Shown piece by piece: positions 26,053 to 32,299 of a stretch of DNA of 32,299 nucleotides; within the stretch, counting starts at the first letter, position 1, and every line of letters starts with the position of its first letter. The notes beneath the pieces were generated by a model. It worked only from the letters and a program-made list of their open reading frames with translations. It did not search any database and was not told the origin of the DNA. The position numbers were made by a program, and so were the translations under genes. Origin of the DNA: Deinococcus ruber (GTDB taxonomy: Bacteria; Deinococcota; Deinococci; Deinococcales; Deinococcaceae); the NCBI RefSeq assembly GCF_014648095.1, contig NZ_BMQL01000054.1:1-32299 (forward strand), in the 5' to 3' direction.

Positions 26053-27006
26053 GTGAGTCTGGGCTGGCTGGCGCGGCGGATTGCGCTGGCCCTGCTGGCG
26101 GCCTTCGGGGTCAGCGTGATCGTGTTTGCACTCATTCGGCTGGTACCGGGCGACATCGTGACCAACCTGATCGGGCTGGAAGGCAACGTCAGTCAGGCGC
26201 AACAGGCCGAGATGCGCCGCCTGTTCGGGCTGGATCAGCCGCTCTGGATGCAGTTCGGACACTGGTTTGCAGCCCTGCTGCACGGCGATCTGGGCATCAG
26301 TCTGCGAACCGACCGTTCAGTGTTTGCCGATCTGCTGATGCGCTTTCCAGTCACGCTGGAACTGTCGGTGGGGGCGCTGATTCTGGCCGTGCTGATCGGG
26401 CTGCCGCTGGGGGTGACAGCGGCGCTGAACCGGGGCCGCGCTGCCGATCTGGCCTCCAGCAGCTTCGTATTGATCGGGCTGGCGGCTCCAGAATTCTGGC
26501 TCGCCATCCTGCTGATTCTGCTGTTCAGTCTGAAGCTGCGCTGGTTTCCGCCCAACGGTTTCGTGCCCATGAACGAGTCGCTGTGGGAAAACCTCAGATC
26601 GGTGTTTCTGCCGTCGCTGGCACTGAGCCTGGGGCTGGCCGCCGCCGTCACGCGCATCGTACGGGCCAGTCTGCTCGACGTGCTCTCGCAGGACTACGTG
26701 CGAACGGCCCGCGCCAAAGGCCTGCCGCAGCGCACCGTGGTGTACCGCCACGCGCTCAGAAACGCCCTGATTCCGGTGATTACCGTGGTAGGGCTTCAGG
26801 TGGGCAACCTGCTGGGCGGGGCCGTCATCATCGAGCAACTGTTCGGGCTGCCGGGAGTGGGGCGCTACGCACTGGAGGGCATCAACCTGCGTGATTATCC
26901 GGTGGTGCAGGGCGCAGTGCTGTGGATCGCCGTGAGTTTCGTGCTGGTCAATGTGATCGTGGACGTGCTGTACGGCCTGATTGACCGCCGGGTGGTGTAC
27001 TCGTGA
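26053..27006 (+). CDS. ABC transporter permease, DppB/OppB type
   Basis: Predicted 317-aa inner-membrane permease of the peptide/nickel importer group. It begins with a transmembrane helix (IALALLAAFGVSVIVFALIRLVPGD), the standard DppB start with the RLVPGD motif. A periplasmic segment holds FGLDQPLWMQFGHW. The cytoplasmic EAA loop reads QDYVRTARAKGLPQRTVVYRHALRNALIPV, which contacts the ATPase. Further helices end in VNVIVDVLYGLIDRRVVY. GTG 26053 has AGGAG 6 nt upstream. Length and topology are normal. It pairs with the next gene. Confidence 0.93.
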   Translation: MSLGWLARRIALALLAAFGVSVIVFALIRLVPGDIVTNLIGLEGNVSQAQQAEMRRLFGLDQPLWMQFGHWFAALLHGDLGISLRTDRSVFADLLMRFPVTLELSVGALILAVLIGLPLGVTAALNRGRAADLASSSFVLIGLAAPEFWLAILLILLFSLKLRWFPPNGFVPMNESLWENLRSVFLPSLALSLGLAAAVTRIVRASLLDVLSQDYVRTARAKGLPQRTVVYRHALRNALIPVITVVGLQVGNLLGGAVIIEQLFGLPGVGRYALEGINLRDYPVVQGAVLWIAVSFVLVNVIVDVLYGLIDRRVVYS

Positions 27007-27016
27007 GGGTGCGGGC

Positions 27017-27883
27017 ATGACGGCGGGTATGCTGACCCCGGTGCAGTCGCCCGCACGCCGGGCACTCCGCATCTTTCTGCGAACGCCCAGCGGGGTGATC
27101 GGCCTCGCGCTGCTCGTCGTCATCGTGGGTTGCTCGCTGCTGGCTCCGCACGTCGCCCCCTACGACCCGGTGGCGTACATGCCCGTTGACCGTATGCAGG
27201 GGCCGAGCGCCAAACACCTGCTGGGCACCGATCTGTATGGCCGCGATCTGCTCTCCCGCGTGATCTTCGGCAGCCGCATCAGCCTGTCGGTCAGCAGCAT
27301 CAGCATCGCGCTGGCACTGCTTGTCGGCGGGACGTTCGGGGCGCTGGCGGGCTTTTATCTGCGCTGGGTCGATACGCTGATCATGCGCGTCACCGACATC
27401 TTTCTGGCGTTTCCCGCCATTCTGCTCGCCATCGCGCTGCTGGCCTTCCTGGGGGGCGGCTTCTGGAATCTGACGCTCGCCATCGCGGTGGCCTATGCCG
27501 CGCCCTTCACGCGGGTGATGCGGGCCGCCGTGCTGCGAACCCGCGACACCATGTACGTCGAGGCCAGCACTGCGCTCGGAGCCACCGACGCCCGGCTGCT
27601 GTGGCGGCACGTGCTGCCCAACGCGGCTGGCCCGGTCCTGATCGAGATCACGCTGCGTCTCGCCTACGCCATTCTCGCGGAAGCGGCGCTCAGCTTTCTG
27701 GGCCTGGGCACCCAGCCGCCCGCGCCTGCCTGGGGCCAGATGATCGCCGATGGCCGCCCGTTTCTGGAAACCAATCCCTGGATTTCGATCGCGCCGGGCC
27801 TCGCCATCATGGTCACGGTGCTGGGGTTCAACCTGCTGGGCGACGCCCTACGCGACGCACTCGATCCTCGTCTGAACCGCTGA
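27017..27883 (+). CDS. ABC transporter permease, DppC/OppC type
   Basis: Predicted 288-aa inner-membrane permease, partner of the DppB-type protein. The N-terminus carries the usual cytoplasmic stretch and first helix (SGVIGLALLVVIVGCSLLAPHVAPYDP), then HLLGTDLYGRDLLSRVIFGSRISL, the signature of DppC proteins. The EAA loop is YVEASTALGATDARLLWRHVLPN and the C-terminus has the GFNLLGDALRDALDPRL motif. ATG 27017 has GAGGG 8 nt upstream; it begins 10 bp after the previous stop. No ATPase gene (DppD/DppF type) follows; the next gene is the binding protein. Confidence 0.93.
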   Translation: MTAGMLTPVQSPARRALRIFLRTPSGVIGLALLVVIVGCSLLAPHVAPYDPVAYMPVDRMQGPSAKHLLGTDLYGRDLLSRVIFGSRISLSVSSISIALALLVGGTFGALAGFYLRWVDTLIMRVTDIFLAFPAILLAIALLAFLGGGFWNLTLAIAVAYAAPFTRVMRAAVLRTRDTMYVEASTALGATDARLLWRHVLPNAAGPVLIEITLRLAYAILAEAALSFLGLGTQPPAPAWGQMIADGRPFLETNPWISIAPGLAIMVTVLGFNLLGDALRDALDPRLNR

Positions 27884-27936
27884 TATTCCACCTCTTCCGG
27901 CTTTACCGCCCACACCGGGCGTTTCAAGGAGCTGCT

Positions 27937-29469
27937 ATGAACCATTCACGCAAGCTGCTGGCCTCCGTTCTCGCCCTCTCGTTCGGTCTGATGGTGGCCG
28001 TCCCTGCCAGTGCTCAGACGGCTGGCGGCATTCTGCGGGCCGGAATGCAGGCCGATCCGGTGGGCCTCGACCCGCACGTCACCGACGCCACCTCGACCCG
28101 CAATCAGCTTGAAAACGTGTACGACACGCTCGTCGCGTTCGACAGCGCCGGAAAGATCGTGCCCTCGCTGGCAACGAGCTGGACGACCAGCAAGGACAAC
28201 CTGACCTGGACGTTCAAGCTCCGCAGCGGCGTCAAGTTTCATAACGGGCGCTCGCTGGAAGCCAGCGACGTGGTGTTTTCAATCAACCGCATCAAGGACC
28301 CGGCCACCAAGTCGCCCCGCAGCGGAGATTTTGAACTCGTCAAGAGTATCACCGCCCCCGATAAATCCACGGTGGTCATGACGCTGAGCAAGCCATTTTC
28401 GCCGCTGCTCAGCAAGCTGGCCTTCAGCCTGAACGTGATCGTGCCCAAAGAAGCCGCCGCCACGCTCAACACCAAGCCTGTCGGAACGGGGCCGTTTACC
28501 TTCGTGGAATACGTGCCGCAGACGCGCATGGTGCTGAAGAAGAACCCGAACTACTGGGGGCGCGACGCCAAAGGCAACAAGCTGCCTTACCTCGACGGCA
28601 TCACCTTCAGCTATCTGCCCGACGCCACCGCCCGCGTGACGGCGCTGCGAACCGGCACGGTGGACTGGATCGAGTACGTGCCCGCCACCGACATCAAGAG
28701 CCTTCAGAGCAATGCACAGGTGACGGTGGCGGGCGGGCCGAGCGCCAATTACCGCGCCCTGTTCTTCAATGTAGCGCAGAAACCCCTCGACGATCCGCGT
28801 GTGCGCCGCGCCATCGCCTACGCCATCAACAATCAGGAAATCGTGGATGTGGCGCTGCTGGGCACCGGGGGCCTGCCCGCACGCGGCACCACCCTGCCCA
28901 ACGGCAGCTACTACGCCGCGCCCGACGCTACGTATGGCAAGCCCGATCTGGCGAAGGCGAAGGCGCTGCTGGCACAGGCGGGGTATCCGAACGGATTCAC
29001 GCTGGAACTGAAAGTCACCAGCACCTACGACTTCCTCAGAACGCCCGCCGAGATCATCCAGGCGCAGCTCGCGCCGCTGGGCATCAAGGTCAATATCACC
29101 GCGCTGGAATGGAGCGTGTACCTGCCCGACGTGCTGAAGAAGAATTACATGGCGACCATCCTGGGCGAGAGCGGGCAGGGCGACCCGGACGATTACCTGT
29201 ACACGCCGTTTGCGTCGGATTCGGGCGGCAACCTCACCAATTTCAAAGATGCGACGCTCGATAAGTTGCTCGACAGAGGCCGCACCATCAGCGATCCCAA
29301 TGCCCGCAAGGTCATTTACACCCAGGTTCAGAAACGGCTGGTCAATCTGAGCCCGATGGTCTTCCTGTACTCCAGCACCCAGTACGAGGCGACCACCAAG
29401 CGCGTGCAGGGCTATTCGCACTTCCCGAATACCAGCTACCTGGGCCTGCGGACGACCTGGCTGAAGTAG
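27937..29469 (+). CDS. ABC transporter substrate-binding protein (peptide/nickel family 5)
   Basis: Predicted 510-aa exported binding protein. A classical signal peptide is visible (MNHSRKLLASVLALSFGLMV, then AVPASAQ with probable cleavage after ASA). The mature part shows the family 5 pattern: GLDPHVTDATSTRNQLENVY, LTWTFKLRSGVKFHNGR, PVGTGPFTFVEY, NPNYWG, LFFNVAQKPLDDPRVRRAI and the final long lobe. ATG 27937 has AAGGAG 6 nt upstream. It is the last gene of the locus and is followed by a strong terminator. The ligand may be a peptide or another organic molecule; sequence alone does not tell. Confidence 0.93.
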   Translation: MNHSRKLLASVLALSFGLMVAVPASAQTAGGILRAGMQADPVGLDPHVTDATSTRNQLENVYDTLVAFDSAGKIVPSLATSWTTSKDNLTWTFKLRSGVKFHNGRSLEASDVVFSINRIKDPATKSPRSGDFELVKSITAPDKSTVVMTLSKPFSPLLSKLAFSLNVIVPKEAAATLNTKPVGTGPFTFVEYVPQTRMVLKKNPNYWGRDAKGNKLPYLDGITFSYLPDATARVTALRTGTVDWIEYVPATDIKSLQSNAQVTVAGGPSANYRALFFNVAQKPLDDPRVRRAIAYAINNQEIVDVALLGTGGLPARGTTLPNGSYYAAPDATYGKPDLAKAKALLAQAGYPNGFTLELKVTSTYDFLRTPAEIIQAQLAPLGIKVNITALEWSVYLPDVLKKNYMATILGESGQGDPDDYLYTPFASDSGGNLTNFKDATLDKLLDRGRTISDPNARKVIYTQVQKRLVNLSPMVFLYSSTQYEATTKRVQGYSHFPNTSYLGLRTTWLK

Positions 29470-29480
29470 TCCTTCTAGAA

Positions 29481-29511
29481 GAAGGGATGCCGTCTAGCAC
29501 GGCATCCCTTC
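29481..29511 (+). terminator. Intrinsic terminator of the transporter operon
   Basis: A 13-bp perfect stem (29481-29493 with 29499-29511) encloses the loop CTAGC and is followed by CTTTTC. It lies 12 bp after the binding-protein stop codon. The T tract is short, but the stem is very stable. Confidence 0.85.
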
Positions 29512-29701
29512 CTTTTCATCGTCTGCTTCTGACCAGTAGAGCTATTCAGAGGGTTGTATCGCCTTATTGGTACTCCATTGACTCGGTGGCGGGCTGATGC
29601 TCAGCACGCAAAACGGAGCACTTGTTCAAAGGGATCAAGAAACCCGTATGGGGCACGTTTTTCCGAGAAGTCAACGGGGTATCAGTAGGCGCTTAGCAGC
29701 T

Positions 29702-29710
29702 GATACTGGG
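29702..29710. repeat. 9-bp target-site duplication, left copy
   Basis: GATACTGGG directly precedes the left end of the IS4-type element and is repeated exactly at 30886-30894 after its right end. Just upstream, CTTAGCAGCTGATACT at 29692-29707 resembles the element's own inverted end. Confidence 0.92.
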
Positions 29711-30885
29711 CTCAGCAGCTGACACTTCGAGATAAATGGCGTCTGAGACGCAAATCGGCAGCATGAAGGGCAGTATCTGGGTCTGTGACAACATCCAGCA
29801 CTGCCCTGCTCCATGCTGACACGCTCGCCGCGTACCTCAAAGAGCGTCTCCCACATCGACGCTGTGATGCGCTGACGAGGTTGGCGGAAGTCTTGCTGGC
29901 CATCCTGCAAGCGGAGTCCACCCTGCACCGCAAGATTGCCCTCCACCTGCCGCGTGTGGCGTCGCTGGAGTCCAAGACTCGCGCGGTCGCGCGGGTCTTC
30001 CATGATGCTCAGCTCACCCCGCAGGACGTGTTGAACGTCCTGTTTCCCCTTCTGCCCGCTGGCAAACTCCTGCTGGTGATGGATCGTACGATGTGGCACT
30101 ACGGCCAGACGCCGCTTAATCTCCTCGTGCTGGGTGTGGTGACCTTTGCGTGGTGTTGCCGCTGGTGTGGACGGTGTTGCCCCATCAGGGCAACAGCAGT
30201 GCCGCCGCGCGCATCGTCCTGGTGTCCCGGCTCCTCCGGGTGCTTCCCGCCAAGCGTTGGGCGGCACTGCTTGCAGACCGCGAGTTCGTCGGAAAAGAAT
30301 GGTGTGTCTACTTGCGCTGGAAGGGCATCAAACGCTGCCTGCGGATCAAGGAAACCACGCGGATTGACGATCAACTTGCTCGCGACACCTTCACAGACCT
30401 GCACCCTGGGGAGGTTCGGGCCTTATTTGAGCGTACCTGGGTCTACGGCAGTTGGATGCAAGTGGTTGTGACCCTTTCTCCCGCGGGAGAAAGGGTCATC
30501 GTGGCTTCGGATTTATCCGTGCTGGACATTCTTTTCGCCTATCGAAAACGTTGGGCCGTAGAGTGCACCTTCGCAGCGCTCAAGGCCAGAGGCCTAGGAT
30601 TGGAACAGACCCACATGACCGCCCCGGATCGCCTGTCACGGTTGTTCGGCTTGCTGTGCATGGTGCTTGCTTGGATGGTGCGGGTGGGCGACGACGCCCA
30701 GACAACGACCCTCCCACCACTGGACAATCGAGGCCGTCGATTCACCAGCACCGCGAGACTCGGATGGAAGCTGCTCAGTCAGGCCGTTCGGGGGAGCTTG
30801 GACACCTTCTGGACATACCTTGAACTCTTCAAGACATCTTTTCCCGCGCCCAGCGCAGGAAAACTACGAAGTATCAGCTGCTGAG
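29711..30885 (+). mobile_element. IS4-type insertion sequence (young copy)
   Basis: A 1175-bp element with inverted ends CTCAGCAGCTGACACTTCG (29711-29729) and, on the other strand from 30885, CTCAGCAGCTGATACTTCG, one mismatch in 19. Perfect 9-bp duplications flank it, so the insertion is recent. A decayed relative lies at 16105-17262 in the opposite direction. Inverted copies can support inversion or recombination across the replicon. Confidence 0.93.
29785..30884 (+). pseudogene. IS4-type transposase split by a -1 frame change
   Basis: The first part runs from GTG 29785 to about 30150: [20 protein letters not shown], then [14 protein letters not shown] with the first catalytic Asp. The second part in the -1 frame runs to 30884: [11 protein letters not shown] gives the second Asp, and YRKRWAVECTFAALK is a perfect Y(2)R(3)E(6)K signature with the catalytic Glu. 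Rejoining at TTTGCG (30145-30150) gives [19 protein letters not shown], a smooth protein of about 365 aa. The old copy has the same frame break at the same site. It is therefore either programmed frameshifting or an inherited one-base loss. I list it as pseudogene with that caveat. Confidence 0.8.
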
Positions 30886-30894
30886 GATACTGGG
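30886..30894. repeat. 9-bp target-site duplication, right copy
   Basis: GATACTGGG, identical to 29702-29710, immediately follows the right inverted end of the IS4-type element. Confidence 0.92.
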
Positions 30895-30919
30895 TCTGAC
30901 GAAGGGTGTGGCAGCGTCG

Positions 30920-31159
30920 TCAGGAATCAGGAACGTATTCTAGGATGTCAGACAGCTGCACTTCTTCCCCTGTGAGCTTGCGCAGGCCGTCCAGAATCGC
31001 AGCGAGGATGAGAAAGTCGACCCTAGTCGGTTCTTCTCCTTTCCTAGCAATGCGGTAGATGGTATTCATTCGCGCGCCGCCAATAGATTTTCCAAGTGCG
31101 TAAGGGGTGAGATGATTGGTTTCGAGAAACTGTGCTAAACGCCAGCGAACCACGGACAT
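30920..31159 (-). CDS. Small XRE-like helix-turn-helix protein
   Basis: Predicted 79-aa DNA-binding protein consisting mainly of one HTH domain: VRWRLAQFLETNHLTPYALGKSIG, then MNTIYRIARKGEEPTRVDFLILAAILDGLR. This matches single-domain Xre/Cro-type regulators and antitoxin-like repressors. ATG 31159 gives the best fit to the fold; a TTG at 31177 would add six residues. No Shine-Dalgarno is seen, so a leaderless transcript is possible. It lies just beyond the IS4-type target duplication and may once have belonged to a larger locus. No toxin gene is recognisable beside it. Confidence 0.75.
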   Translation of the reverse strand: MSVVRWRLAQFLETNHLTPYALGKSIGGARMNTIYRIARKGEEPTRVDFLILAAILDGLRKLTGEEVQLSDILEYVPDS

Positions 31160-31248
31160 GACGCTATTGTGCCGCAATTCCGCTCAGACTCTACTCACAC
31201 ATTCTTTTACTATTGCCTATAGATACCACTTTGGTGATACCATAGAAC

Positions 31249-31288
31249 TCTGAAGGGGCAGGGCCTTGGAAACACTGGCCCCTTCAGA
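31249..31288. promoter_or_regulatory. Stem-loop upstream of the interrupted gene
   Basis: TCTGAAGGGGC at 31249-31259 pairs perfectly with GCCCCTTCAGA at 31278-31288 around an 18-nt loop. No T tract follows, so it is not a typical terminator. It lies 27 bp before a short ORF and could be a leader structure. Confidence 0.45.
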
Positions 31289-31314
31289 ATCCAAATCCAA
31301 GTTGAGGTGGATCC

Positions 31315-31374
31315 ATGAAAGAATACACCCGCCCACCGTGTCGCAGCGCCTCTGGGAGCCGTTATGACTGCTGA
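31315..31374 (+). CDS. Possible 19-residue leader peptide
   Basis: ATG 31315 has GAGGTGG 4-5 nt upstream and encodes MKEYTRPPCRSASGSRYDC before a TGA that overlaps the start of the next ORF at 31364. Strong ribosome site, upstream stem-loop and overlap suggest a translated upstream ORF. It is too short to recognise and may be chance. Confidence 0.3.
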   Translation: MKEYTRPPCRSASGSRYDC

Positions 31375-31891
31375 GCTGACTTACATCCACCAGCTGTACC
31401 TCAGCCTCACGTAGCCGCGCCCCGATCAAATGACGAGCCTCCCCACGCGTCTGCAATTCGCGAGCCTGCGCACAGTGATCCTCGAAGAGCTCTACACCAT
31501 GGACTGTGCCCGCGGCGGACCACTCTTCGGCCATGTCGTAGACGGCGTCATAACTGTCGCTGCTTCACCGAGTGGATATTGTGTCCTGGACCCAACGCTG
31601 GCCAGCGATCCACTGTCATGCGACGCCCGTTAGCTGTTCGGCTGGATCGACAGTTTGAACTTTGGGTCTGAAACTGCGATTGATTGTGTCAGCACGTAGG
31701 TAATGTGGCCCAACAGCATGCTTGGGTCGCTCAAACATGAACTGGCCTGCTTACGTCGTGGCCAGGAGACCGACCTCGTCAGCGCCAACCACTGCCTGTG
31801 TGCGCTGTGGGAGGACAGCATCTTGACCATCCGGGCGTACACCTGGGCTTCCTACAAGGATGAGATGGGCAGGCTTTCAACCAACCTGTAG
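31364..31891 (+). pseudogene. Unidentified gene with three in-frame amber codons
   Basis: A single frame of 176 codons that is interrupted only by TAG at 31412-31414, 31631-31633 and 31697-31699, and ends with TAG at 31889-31891. ATG 31364 has GGGAG 5 nt upstream. Translated pieces are coherent: LQFASLRTVILEELYTMDCA, GPLFGHVVDGVITVAASPSG, LFGWIDSLNFGS, NSMLGSLKHELACLRRGQ and TIRAYTWASYKDEMGRL. The GPLFG-HVVDGVITV stretch faintly recalls JAB/Mov34 metallopeptidase-like domains, but the metal motif is not visible. Most likely a decayed accessory gene; amber readthrough is a remote alternative. Confidence 0.55.
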
Positions 31892-32299
31892 TCCGGCCGC
31901 AGAGTCTGGGCGAAGCAAGACGCCAGTGAGCGTGGAGAGATCAACCCTGGATGGCCCATGTCCAGGTCTGACATGCCTGTCAATGATGTCGGAATTTCTG
32001 ACGTTGTTCGTTTCAGTAAGCGCCTCCGCACTTAAGCTCGCCATTCTGAGGGGTGCTGCCGACTTTCACCCGGTCGACGAGCGCCTCGGCGCGTCGCCGT
32101 TCCACACCGACCCAACTGAGGTGCATCATGCCATCGTACGCTGCTCCGCACTGTTTGCCTTCTCTACCTGACGGTTTTCACGCGTTTCTTCACGCCGATG
32201 TTCGAGTCCAGACGTCTGACGTTGGTTTGTTGGTGTCTCTCATACGGAATCGAATTAAAGATTAGAGCTCAGGCAGCGGGGAGCCAATGGAAGCTGGTG
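31892..32299. other. Terminal stretch without a recognised gene
   Basis: About 410 bp in which only short open frames occur, none with homology or a good ribosome site. ATACGGAATC at 32242-32251 resembles the motif at 6491. The sequence may be old mobile or pseudogene DNA. Confidence 0.4.

Noticed and set aside
31217..31534. 105-codon minus-strand frame
   Set aside because: No motif; it lies antisense to the amber-interrupted gene and the stem-loop.

Overview
The window looks like accessory DNA of a Deinococcus plasmid or megaplasmid. This is inferred from the GC-rich coding sequence with an AT-rich replicon, the gene families present and the IS types; no rRNA or tRNA is visible to confirm it. 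It joins a purine/ureide catabolism island, an iteron replication-partition module, an oligopeptide-type ABC transporter locus and several decaying insertion sequences.

Layout. (1) 58-4018, minus strand: an M20 peptidase of the RocB type, a xylose-isomerase-like TIM-barrel protein and a Gfo/Idh/MocA oxidoreductase; the last two overlap by 4 bp (GTGA). (2) 4147-6491, plus strand: a LysR regulator, divergent from rocB, followed by an 8-oxoguanine deaminase. (3) 6639-12156, minus strand: a probable operon of a divergent malate synthase homologue, allC, allB, allE and a DUF6194-like gene; a glycerate 2-kinase is divergent at 12231-13514. (4) 13824-17262: an insertion graveyard, with an IS3-type fragment cut by an IS630 copy, a small membrane ORF, and a decayed IS4-type copy. 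(5) 17338-18918, minus strand: canonical malate synthase A. (6) 19069-22528: the replicon, with eleven iterons, a possible DnaA box, repA, and parA with a small overlapping partner gene; repeated GTACACAYGTA-type sites flank repA. (7) 22579-24885: a small hypothetical gene, an amber-interrupted chloramphenicol-phosphotransferase-like gene and a secreted alpha/beta hydrolase. (8) 25165-29469, plus strand: a HTH-cupin regulator with an apparent CTG start, a small cupin, two Dpp/Opp permeases and a peptide-binding protein, closed by a strong terminator. (9) 29711-30885: an IS4-type element with perfect 9-bp target duplications. (10) 30920 to the end: a small HTH protein and a gene with three in-frame amber codons.

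How the genes may work together. 8-oxoguanine deaminase makes urate. AllB, AllC and AllE carry allantoin through allantoate and ureidoglycine to ureidoglycolate. The malate synthases and glycerate kinase are natural outlets for the glyoxylate that follows. Urate oxidase, ureidoglycolate lyase and glyoxylate carboligase are not in the window, so the route is incomplete here. I found no wholly unknown system. The best leads are the divergent malate synthase homologue inside the allantoin operon, the paired sites around the replicon, the CTG start, and several well-formed operator candidates.
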